Positions 1 through 6,828 of a stretch of DNA of 64,000 bases are shown here, in pieces. Position 1 is the stretch's first letter. Every line of letters starts with the position of its first letter. The notes beneath the pieces are model-generated. The model did not search any database. It saw nothing but the letters and a program-made list of their open reading frames with translations, and had not been told where the DNA came from. The stretch comes from Flavobacteriaceae bacterium (lineage in GTDB: Bacteria; Bacteroidota; Bacteroidia; Flavobacteriales; Flavobacteriaceae), in assembly GCA_016744415.1 (NCBI GenBank), contig JADGEL010000002.1:682001-746000 (forward strand), in the 5' to 3' direction. A program made the translations under genes and the position numbers.

Positions 1-90
1 TCAGAAAGTTCTTTGGTGATTGAACAAGCAAATAACAGAACCTATTCTGCACAAATTGTGCTGAAGAAAATTTTAGAAAACATTGAATAA
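1..90 (+). CDS. Carbamoyltransferase C-terminus (partial; N-acyl-ornithine carbamoyltransferase type)
   Basis: Only the last 29 codons are in the window, reading in frame from base 1 to a TAA at 88-90. The tail ends with residues like NRTYSAQIVLKKIL, compatible with the C-terminal helix of the ornithine-carbamoyltransferase family. The call rests mainly on position: it overlaps argB and is followed by argE-like and argH. In Bacteroidota this slot usually holds the carbamoyltransferase that works on N-acetyl- or N-succinyl-ornithine. The fragment is too short to prove the family. Confidence 0.5.
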   Translation, partial: SESSLVIEQANNRTYSAQIVLKKILENIE

Positions 91-865
91 ACCAAAACTA
101 CATATCATTAAAATTGGTGGAAACATCATCAACAATCCAGAAGTACTTTCTTCATTTCTAAAAGATTTCTCTGAATTTGAAGGACTAAAAATTCTAGTAC
201 ATGGTGGCGGAAAAAAAGCAACAGAATTAGCAGAATCAATTGGACTAACACCAAAAATGATTGAAGGTAGAAGAATCACAGATACCAACAATTTAGAAGT
301 TGTTACCATGGTTTATGCTGGCTTGTTAAATAAAAACATCACTTCACAATTACAACAAAATGGTTGTAATGCACTTGGACTTACTGGTGCAGACTCTAAT
401 TGTATTTTAGCACACAAACGAGTTATTAAAAATATTGATTATGGTTTTGTAGGAGATATTGATACTATCAATTCAAACAATATTGATGTTTTTTTACAAA
501 ATGAAATGATTCCTGTATTTTGTGCGATTACGCATAACAAAAACGGGCAATTATTAAATACTAATGCAGATACTGTAGCCTCAGAAATTGCAATTGGAAT
601 GTCTAATAAATATAGCGTTTCTTTGATTTATACTTTTGAAAAAAATGGAGTTTTAAGAAATATAAATGATGATAATTCTGTAATTGAACAAATCAATTCA
701 ACAACCTACAAACAATTAAAAAATGAAGGTGTTATTGCGGATGGTATGCTACCTAAAATGCACAATTGTTTTAATGCATTGAAACGAGGGGTTTCAAAAG
801 TGATTATCGGAAACCCTACAATAATCAACAATCAAAATCAAGCATTTACAACCTTGACACTATGA
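83..865 (+). CDS. argB: Acetylglutamate kinase
   Basis: Phosphorylates N-acylglutamate in arginine synthesis (cytoplasm). The 260-residue length is normal for the amino-acid-kinase family. Visible motifs are KIGGN at residues 10-14 (phosphate-binding lysine), HGGG at 40-43, a GLTGADSN stretch near residue 98, and NADTVASEIA near 165. No ATG exists near the N-terminus, so the start is the TTG at 83, which overlaps the upstream stop by 8 bases. The 3' end overlaps the next gene by ATGA. Both overlaps indicate translational coupling in one arginine operon. In Bacteroidota that use succinylated intermediates this enzyme may act on N-succinylglutamate; the sequence alone does not decide. Confidence 0.93.
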   Translation: MNKPKLHIIKIGGNIINNPEVLSSFLKDFSEFEGLKILVHGGGKKATELAESIGLTPKMIEGRRITDTNNLEVVTMVYAGLLNKNITSQLQQNGCNALGLTGADSNCILAHKRVIKNIDYGFVGDIDTINSNNIDVFLQNEMIPVFCAITHNKNGQLLNTNADTVASEIAIGMSNKYSVSLIYTFEKNGVLRNINDDNSVIEQINSTTYKQLKNEGVIADGMLPKMHNCFNALKRGVSKVIIGNPTIINNQNQAFTTLTL

Positions 866-1923
866 TAGAAAAATTAACATATAACGCACTCGAATTATTA
901 AAAAACTTAATTCGAACTCAATCTTTTTCAGAGGAAGAAGAAGGTACAGCATTATTAATTGAGAATTGGTTTAGTTCAGAAAAAATTCCGTTTGAAAGAT
1001 TGGGAAATAATATTATTTCTTACAATAAATACTTTGACAAAAGCAAACCGACCATCCTTTTAAACTCACATCACGACACAGTAAAACCCAATTTGGCCTA
1101 TACTAAAGATCCTTTAGATGCTCATATAGAAGATGGTAAATTATTCGGTCTTGGAAGTAACGATGCCGGAGGCTGTTTGGTTTCGTTAATAGCAACATTC
1201 ACCTATTACTATCAACAAGAAAATTTAAAATACAATATCGTAATCGTTGCATCAGCCGAAGAAGAAAATTCTGGCGAAAATGGATTAAATAGCACCTTAT
1301 CTCAATTACCAAAAATTGATTTTGCCATTGTAGGTGAACCAACATTAATGAACTTGGCCATTGCTGAAAAAGGATTGGTGGTTTTTGATGGTGTAGTAAA
1401 AGGAACTCCAAGTCATGCAGCACATCTAAATGACGATAATTCTATTTATAAAACCTTGAAAACATTGGAGTGGTTTAGAGATTTTAAATTCGAAAAAGTT
1501 TCAGAAGTTTTAGGAGAAGTAAAAATGACTGTAACACAAATTAATGCTGGCAAACAACACAATGTAGTTCCTGCAGAAACGCATTTGGTGATAGATGTTA
1601 GGGTAAACGATAAATATTCAAATCAAGAAGTTTATGATACTATTGTTCAATTAGCACCTTGCAAAGTGACACCACGTTCGTTGCGATTGAATTCTTCGTC
1701 GATTGATGAAAGTCATCCAATTGTACAAGCAGGAATAAAAATGGGAAGAGAAACTTATGGTTCTCCTACGCTATCAGATCAATCAGTTTTGAGTTGTCAA
1801 TCATTAAAATTAGGCCCTGGAGATTCTACAAGATCTCATTCGGCCAATGAATTTATTTATATAGATGAGATTAAAGAAGGGATAAAAATTTATATTGAAC
1901 TATTGAATCGTATAATTGTTTAA
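862..1923 (+). CDS. argE: M20-family deacylase, ArgE-like (acetylornithine/acylcitrulline deacylase)
   Basis: A 353-residue M20 metallohydrolase, shorter than Proteobacterial ArgE but typical for Bacteroidota. Metal-site motifs are SHHDT near residue 70, GSNDAGG near 100, the catalytic EEE near 132, and a VGEPT segment near 158. The C-terminus ends with GPGDSTRSHSANE, which supplies the last histidine ligand. It removes the N-acyl group in arginine synthesis. Its place between argB and argH, after a carbamoyltransferase, suggests it acts on acylcitrulline rather than acylornithine; this is inferred from family knowledge. The start overlaps argB by four bases (ATGA). Confidence 0.85.
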   Translation: MIEKLTYNALELLKNLIRTQSFSEEEEGTALLIENWFSSEKIPFERLGNNIISYNKYFDKSKPTILLNSHHDTVKPNLAYTKDPLDAHIEDGKLFGLGSNDAGGCLVSLIATFTYYYQQENLKYNIVIVASAEEENSGENGLNSTLSQLPKIDFAIVGEPTLMNLAIAEKGLVVFDGVVKGTPSHAAHLNDDNSIYKTLKTLEWFRDFKFEKVSEVLGEVKMTVTQINAGKQHNVVPAETHLVIDVRVNDKYSNQEVYDTIVQLAPCKVTPRSLRLNSSSIDESHPIVQAGIKMGRETYGSPTLSDQSVLSCQSLKLGPGDSTRSHSANEFIYIDEIKEGIKIYIELLNRIIV

Positions 1924-1932
1924 AATCACTTT

Positions 1933-1987
1933 CAATTAAACAAAATAAAAAACATACTCAGTTAAACACATTCACAATTAAACAAAA
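1933..1987. repeat. Direct repeat in the argE-argH gap
   Basis: The 13-base word CAATTAAACAAAA occurs at 1933-1945 and again at 1975-1987, just before the argH start codon, with a partial third copy (GTTAAACA) between them. This looks like a small local duplication in an AT-rich gap. No promoter of TAnnTTTG type is visible here. Confidence 0.6.
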
Positions 1988-1991
1988 AAAG

Positions 1992-3278
1992 ATGAAACTT
2001 TGGGACAAAGGATTTAGCATCAATAAAAAAATTGACATTTTTACCGTTGGAAATGATAGAGAATTAGATCTCATCATTGCCAAATATGATGTAATTGGAA
2101 ATATTGCACATGCAAAAATGTTGTACAAAATTGGAGTTTTAAATAAGAGTGAAATTGAATCACTCGAAAAAGAACTCAATAATATTGCAAGAACAATTGA
2201 AGATGGAAACTTTACAATTGAAGATACTTTTGAAGATGTGCATTCTAAAATAGAACATTTGCTTACAGAAAAACTTGGCGATACTGGAAAAAAAATTCAT
2301 ACGGCTAGATCTAGAAATGATCAGGTTTTGGTAGACATGCACCTATATTTAAAAGGTGAATTGAAAGAAATTAAACAATTGTCTCAAAACTTCTTTGACT
2401 TACTCATTAAGCTATCAAAAAAATATCAAGAAGTATTATTACCTGGTTACACACACTTACAAGTGGCAATGCCATCATCATTTGGCATGTGGTTTTCTGC
2501 CTATGCAGAAAGTTTGATAGATGACATATACTTTTTAACTGCTGCCGAAAAAGTAACAGATCAAAACCCATTGGGTTCTGCTGCTGGTTATGGAAGTTCA
2601 TTCCCTATTGATAGAACACTCACAACAGAATTACTTGGATTTAAAACTCTAAAATATAATTCTGTTGCTGCACAAATGGGAAGAGGAAAGTTGGAGAAAT
2701 CCGTTGCTTTTGCCATGAGCAGTGTAGCAGGAACTTTATCTAAAATGAGTATGGATATTTGTTTGTATATGAGTCAAAATTTTAATTTTGTTTCTTTTCC
2801 AGATGAACTAACAACAGGCTCTAGCATCATGCCTCATAAAAAGAATCCTGATGTATTTGAATTGATAAGAGGAAAGTGTAATAAGTTGCAAGCATTGCCT
2901 TTCGAATTAACATTAATCACCAATAACTTACCAAGTGGATATCACAGAGATTTGCAATTATTAAAAGAAGGCATTGTACCTTCAATTCAAACATTGAAAT
3001 CTTGTTTAGAAATGATAATCTTTTCTCTAGAACAAATACAAGTTAACACTTCTATTTTAGACGACGATAAATACCTATATCTGTTTAGTGTTGAAGAAGT
3101 AAACAAGCTAGTTCAAAAAGGAACACCCTTCAGAGACGCATACAAAATAGTGAGTAAAAATATTAGTGAAGGAAAATTTAATCCAAAAAAATCAGTGAAT
3201 CACACTCACGAAGGAAGTATCAACAATTTATGTTTAGATGAAATTGTAAAAAAAATGGAAAAGGCTATGCATGGTTAG
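1992..3278 (+). CDS. argH: Argininosuccinate lyase
   Basis: Last step of arginine synthesis: splits argininosuccinate into arginine and fumarate. The 428 residues carry the fumarase/aspartase superfamily signature GSSIMPHKKNPD near residue 280 with the catalytic serine in the flexible loop, and the N-terminal motifs TARSRNDQV (near 105) and GYTHLQ (near 153). The length is slightly under the Proteobacterial form. It lies 68 bases after argE and is probably in the same operon. The next gene is convergent. Confidence 0.95.
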   Translation: MKLWDKGFSINKKIDIFTVGNDRELDLIIAKYDVIGNIAHAKMLYKIGVLNKSEIESLEKELNNIARTIEDGNFTIEDTFEDVHSKIEHLLTEKLGDTGKKIHTARSRNDQVLVDMHLYLKGELKEIKQLSQNFFDLLIKLSKKYQEVLLPGYTHLQVAMPSSFGMWFSAYAESLIDDIYFLTAAEKVTDQNPLGSAAGYGSSFPIDRTLTTELLGFKTLKYNSVAAQMGRGKLEKSVAFAMSSVAGTLSKMSMDICLYMSQNFNFVSFPDELTTGSSIMPHKKNPDVFELIRGKCNKLQALPFELTLITNNLPSGYHRDLQLLKEGIVPSIQTLKSCLEMIIFSLEQIQVNTSILDDDKYLYLFSVEEVNKLVQKGTPFRDAYKIVSKNISEGKFNPKKSVNHTHEGSINNLCLDEIVKKMEKAMHG

Positions 3279-3321
3279 TTTATTAAAGAATATTTTTATT
3301 ACTCTATTCTCAATAAATATA

Positions 3322-4008
3322 TTAAAATCCTAAAGCGATTTTTTCTAGCTTCTTCTTATCTTTAATAATAATCGTTTTACCTCTTAAAGTAATCAATCCT
3401 TCTTTTTTAAATTCAGATAACAATCTGATAGCAGACTCGGTAGCTGTACCAATAACATTGGCAATTTCTTCGCGAGATAAATGCACATTTATTGCGTCTT
3501 CTTCATCCTCACCAAATCGCTCATCTAAAAAGAGTATGGTATGTGCTAACCGTTCACGTACTGATTTTTGAGCCATATCTATCAATGATGTACTTGTGTT
3601 CTTCAAATCAAGACTCACTGATTTAAAAATATCTAACAAAAAATCAGGATTACTATGTAGCATCTCAAATATATCTTCTTTTGAAATAAAGCAAGCTGCC
3701 ATATCATCTAATGCTGTTACTGACAGACTGGTAGGTTCTTTAACAATAACCGACCTGTATCCTAATAATTCTCCATCACGCACAAAACGTACAATTTGGT
3801 CTTTACCATTGCTACTTAATTTTGTCATTTTACAATTGCCAGTTCGCACACAATAAATCCCATTTAGATGGGATCCTTCAGAAAAAATTACTTCTCCTTT
3901 TTTAAAGGCTACTTCCGTTTTTCGCTCAGTCAATAGTGCTGATTGACTTTGGGTTAGCTTATTAAGGGAGTTGAATTTGCGAATTATACATGATTGACAA
4001 TTACCCAT
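3322..4008 (-). CDS. Crp/Fnr-family transcriptional regulator (Fnr-like)
   Basis: A 228-residue regulator: cyclic-nucleotide-binding-like beta roll (about 30-140) and a C-terminal helix-turn-helix. The recognition helix TATESAIRLL keeps the Glu and Arg that read the TGA core in Fnr/Crp. Cysteines sit at positions 4, 7, 53, 59 and 106; the N-terminal CxxC is compatible with a redox or Fe-S sensor but does not match E. coli Fnr spacing. The ATG at 4008 is chosen because a perfect -7 element (4028-4035) lies 20 bases upstream; a longer reading frame would run into ccoI. It is divergent from the cbb3 oxidase genes and is the likely oxygen-responsive regulator of that cluster. Confidence 0.85.
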   Translation of the reverse strand: MGNCQSCIIRKFNSLNKLTQSQSALLTERKTEVAFKKGEVIFSEGSHLNGIYCVRTGNCKMTKLSSNGKDQIVRFVRDGELLGYRSVIVKEPTSLSVTALDDMAACFISKEDIFEMLHSNPDFLLDIFKSVSLDLKNTSTSLIDMAQKSVRERLAHTILFLDERFGEDEEDAINVHLSREEIANVIGTATESAIRLLSEFKKEGLITLRGKTIIIKDKKKLEKIALGF

Positions 4009-4027
4009 ATGATTGAATATTAAGCTG

Positions 4028-4035
4028 CAAATATA
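4028..4035 (-). promoter_or_regulatory. -7 promoter element for the Fnr-like gene
   Basis: On the minus strand this reads TATATTTG, a perfect match to the Bacteroidetes TAnnTTTG element. The predicted transcript would start near 4024, giving a leader of about 16 bases before the ATG at 4008. Confidence 0.65.
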
Positions 4036-4045
4036 ATCTAAAAAA

Positions 4046-4058
4046 ATGATAAGGTCAT
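4046..4058. promoter_or_regulatory. Fnr-like operator between fnr-like gene and ccoI
   Basis: ATGA-TAAGG-TCAT is a 13-base inverted repeat with perfect outer arms and the TGA/TCA core of Crp/Fnr sites, with a 5-base spacer rather than the standard 6. Its centre (4052) lies about 41 bases upstream of the predicted ccoI start site, a class II activator position, and about 28 bases upstream of the predicted start of the regulator gene, between its promoter elements, a repressing position. The binding protein is inferred. Confidence 0.5.
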
Positions 4059-4081
4059 GTTTATACTTTTTGAAATTATCC

Positions 4082-4089
4082 GACCTTTG
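4082..4089 (+). promoter_or_regulatory. -7 promoter element for ccoI
   Basis: GACCTTTG differs from TAnnTTTG at the first base only and is followed by C. It lies 15 bases before the ccoI ATG. No good -33 element is present, which fits an activator-dependent promoter. Confidence 0.5.
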
Positions 4090-4104
4090 CACAAAATTAT
4101 TTGA

Positions 4105-6495
4105 ATGAATACCCATACTTGTTTTCATTGTGGAATTGAACACAGCGATTCTGAATCTATTATTTCACAACAAAAAAACTTTTGCTGCAATGGATGTAAA
4201 ACAGTATTTGAAATTTTAAATGAAAATGATTTAACCTGCTATTACGATCTTGAAAACACCCCAGGAAAAATCCCTGAAGAAATCAAAGGGAAGTATGATT
4301 ATTTAACCAACCCTCAGATTGCAGAAAAATTATTAGAGTTTGAAGATGAACAAACTGCTATCATTACACTCCATATTCCTTATATACATTGTAGCTCTTG
4401 TATTTGGATTTTAGAGAATTTGCAAAGGTTGAATTCTGATATCAGTTCATCACAAGTAAATTTTCCTAAAAAAACAATTCGCATTATTTATAACAACAAA
4501 GAAAATGCGCTAAAAAACATTGTAGAATTGTTGAGTTCAATTGGATATGAGCCCTACATCAGTTTAGAAAATGTAGAAAATGCCAATTTAAAAAAGAAAG
4601 ACAATTCGTTGATTTATAAAATTGCTGTGGCAGGGTTTGTTTTTGGAAATTCGATGTTTATTTCGTTTCCAGAATATTTTGAAGTAGATGAATTTTGGCT
4701 CAACCAATACAAACCATTGTTTAGATGGATGCTATTTTTCTTTAGTTTACCTGTTGTTTTTTATTCAGCTCACAGTTATTTTACTTCAGCAATAAAAGGA
4801 TTGCAGAAAGGAATATTAAATATTGATGTCCCAATCTCATTAGGAGTAGCAGTATTGTTTATTAGAAGTACGGTAGAAATTATTTTTCATTTAGGACAAG
4901 GGTATTTCGATAGCCTTTCAGGATTAGTTTTCTTTTTATTGATTGGCAAATTCTTTCAACAAAGCACTTATAACTATCTTTCTTTTGAGCGCGATTACAA
5001 ATCGTATTTCCCAATTGCAGTTACCAAAATTTCTGAGCAAAAAGAAGAATCAATACAAATTCAAGACCTACAAAAAGGAGATCGTCTTTTAATTCGGAAT
5101 CAAGAATTAATTCCGATTGACAGTATTTTAATCAATGGTAATGCAATGATTGATTATAGTTTTGTTACCGGTGAAGTGACACCCGTTCATAAAAAATCTG
5201 GTGATAAAATATTTGCAGGAGGTAAACAATTGGACGGGATTATAGAGGTAGAAGCAATTAAAACTATGTCTCAAAGTTATTTAACACAGCTTTGGAGCAA
5301 CGATGTTTTTGCAAAAAACAAGGAAGATAATTTTAAGGGTATTACAGACTCCATAAGTAAAAATTTTACAATAACTGTTTTACTAATTGCAACCATTTCT
5401 GGAGGGTATTGGCTTTTTATTGATACAGGAATTGCCATAAATGTTGTTACCGCAGTGTTAATAATTGCATGTCCATGCGCCATAGCATTATCAGCTCCTT
5501 TTACATTGGGTAATATGTTACGCATTTTTGGCAGGCATAAATTCTATCTAAAAAATGCTGCGGTCATTGAAAATATGGCAAAAATTGACAGTCTTATTTT
5601 TGATAAAACAGGAACGCTTACAAGTACCTTAAAGCAACAAATTACTTATAACGGAATAGAATTAAAAACCAAAGAAAAACAAAATATAAGTTCAATTCTC
5701 AAAAACTCAAATCACCCATTGAGCAGAATGCTGCATGATTTTTTAAAAACAAAAACTACATCAACAGTTTCAAATTTTGAGGAGATTCTTGGTAAGGGAA
5801 TTCAAGGGGCAATAAACAATAACATCTATAAAATTGGTTCAAAAAAATTTGTTGTTGGTGATGCTCAGAAAGATGATGATACCGCAGTTTTCATCTCTAT
5901 CAATAATGAATTGAAAGGAAAATTCTCTTTTCAAAATCAATATAGAAATGGAATTTCTGGGATGTTTAAAAAATTAGTTGGACATTTTAAATTGACTGTC
6001 TTGTCTGGAGATAATGACGGAGAACAAAAAAACCTACAGCAACTTTTACCAAAAAACACTGAACTTATTTTTAGCCAAAAACCAGAAAATAAATTAGAAT
6101 TTATTGATAACAAGCAACAAAAAAATAAAGAGAAAATAATGATGTTTGGAGATGGTTTAAATGATGCAGGTGCTTTGGCGCAAAGCAATGTTGGTGTGGC
6201 TGTTTCAGAAAATATCAACGTATTTTCTCCGGCATGTGATGCTATTATTGATGCGTCGGTTTTTACAAAGATTCCGTTGTTCTTAAAATTAGCAAAACAA
6301 TCCATTAATGTTATTAAATGGAGCTTTGGCTTGTCTTTTGTTTATAACATTATCGGGCTCTATTTTGCAGTTACTGGGCAATTGTCACCAATAATCGCAG
6401 CAATTTTAATGCCTCTAAGCTCTATTAGTATTGTTGTTTTTGTTACTATTCTGACAAATTTTATCAGCAGAAAATTATCAATTTCAACTGATTAA
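4105..6495 (+). CDS. ccoI: Copper-transporting P1B-type ATPase for cbb3 oxidase assembly
   Basis: A 796-residue heavy-metal P-type ATPase (FixI/CcoI class) that moves copper across the inner membrane for the oxidase. The N-terminus has the CcoI-type Cys-rich domain (C6, C9, then CCNGC near 28) and a heavy-metal domain with HCSSC near 96-100. Next come membrane helices, the FVTGEVTP actuator loop, the CPC transmembrane copper motif at 456-458, DKTGTLT with the phosphorylated Asp at 499, and GDGLND near 682. It is first in the cco cluster and has its own promoter with a likely Fnr site. Confidence 0.93.
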   Translation: MNTHTCFHCGIEHSDSESIISQQKNFCCNGCKTVFEILNENDLTCYYDLENTPGKIPEEIKGKYDYLTNPQIAEKLLEFEDEQTAIITLHIPYIHCSSCIWILENLQRLNSDISSSQVNFPKKTIRIIYNNKENALKNIVELLSSIGYEPYISLENVENANLKKKDNSLIYKIAVAGFVFGNSMFISFPEYFEVDEFWLNQYKPLFRWMLFFFSLPVVFYSAHSYFTSAIKGLQKGILNIDVPISLGVAVLFIRSTVEIIFHLGQGYFDSLSGLVFFLLIGKFFQQSTYNYLSFERDYKSYFPIAVTKISEQKEESIQIQDLQKGDRLLIRNQELIPIDSILINGNAMIDYSFVTGEVTPVHKKSGDKIFAGGKQLDGIIEVEAIKTMSQSYLTQLWSNDVFAKNKEDNFKGITDSISKNFTITVLLIATISGGYWLFIDTGIAINVVTAVLIIACPCAIALSAPFTLGNMLRIFGRHKFYLKNAAVIENMAKIDSLIFDKTGTLTSTLKQQITYNGIELKTKEKQNISSILKNSNHPLSRMLHDFLKTKTTSTVSNFEEILGKGIQGAINNNIYKIGSKKFVVGDAQKDDDTAVFISINNELKGKFSFQNQYRNGISGMFKKLVGHFKLTVLSGDNDGEQKNLQQLLPKNTELIFSQKPENKLEFIDNKQQKNKEKIMMFGDGLNDAGALAQSNVGVAVSENINVFSPACDAIIDASVFTKIPLFLKLAKQSINVIKWSFGLSFVYNIIGLYFAVTGQLSPIIAAILMPLSSISIVVFVTILTNFISRKLSISTD

Positions 6496-6560
6496 TTTTT
6501 TAGTATAAGATATTTTCTCTAATTTTAAATCGTGAAAAAATTAACGTCTTCGCAAACTAT

Positions 6561-6584
6561 AAAACATGATATTTATCATGTTTT
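6561..6584. promoter_or_regulatory. Fnr-type operator upstream of ccoS-ccoNO
   Basis: A near-perfect palindrome with 10-base arms AAAACATGAT and ATCATGTTTT around ATTT. Its core is TGAT-N4-ATCA (6567-6578), the exact E. coli Fnr core spacing. The centre at 6572.5 lies about 37 bases before the final G of the -7 element at 6602-6609, the same geometry as at ccoI, so about -41 from the predicted start. A weak terminator of ccoI is the alternative reading. Confidence 0.65.
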
Positions 6585-6601
6585 GATTTTCTTTAAAAAA
6601 G

Positions 6602-6609
6602 TACTTTTG
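6602..6609 (+). promoter_or_regulatory. -7 promoter element for ccoS-ccoNOQP
   Basis: TACTTTTG matches TAnnTTTG perfectly and lies 22 bases before the ccoS ATG. It is paired with the palindrome upstream rather than with a clear -33 element. Confidence 0.65.
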
Positions 6610-6631
6610 AAAACTATTTTTTAACGAGCAT

Positions 6632-6823
6632 ATGAGTATAATATACGTCCTAATAACTGTCAGCCTATCCTTAGCGTTAGTCTTCTTTTTTATCTTTATT
6701 AAGTCAGTAAAAAGTGGGCAATTTGATGATACGTATACACCTTCTATTAGAATGCTCTTTGACGATGAAGTCAAAAATAAATCAGCTAAAAAATCAATCA
6801 CTAACACTAAACAAAATTCATAA
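6632..6823 (+). CDS. ccoS: cbb3-type cytochrome oxidase assembly protein CcoS
   Basis: A 63-residue protein with one N-terminal membrane helix (about 3-24) followed by the CcoS hallmark GQFDDTYTPSIRMLFDD. CcoS helps insert cofactors into cbb3 oxidase. It lies five bases before ccoNO and is the first gene after the Fnr-type promoter. The size and motif are fully typical. Confidence 0.9.
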   Translation: MSIIYVLITVSLSLALVFFFIFIKSVKSGQFDDTYTPSIRMLFDDEVKNKSAKKSITNTKQNS

Positions 6824-6828
6824 CTTTT

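Noticed and set aside
4009-4143. N-terminal extension of the Fnr-like protein by 45 residues
   Set aside because: It would overlap ccoI and contain the regulator's own promoter; residues are unlike the family.
6561-6584. Palindrome read as a ccoI terminator
   Set aside because: The stem is AT-rich and the T run short, while position relative to the -7 element fits an operator much better.
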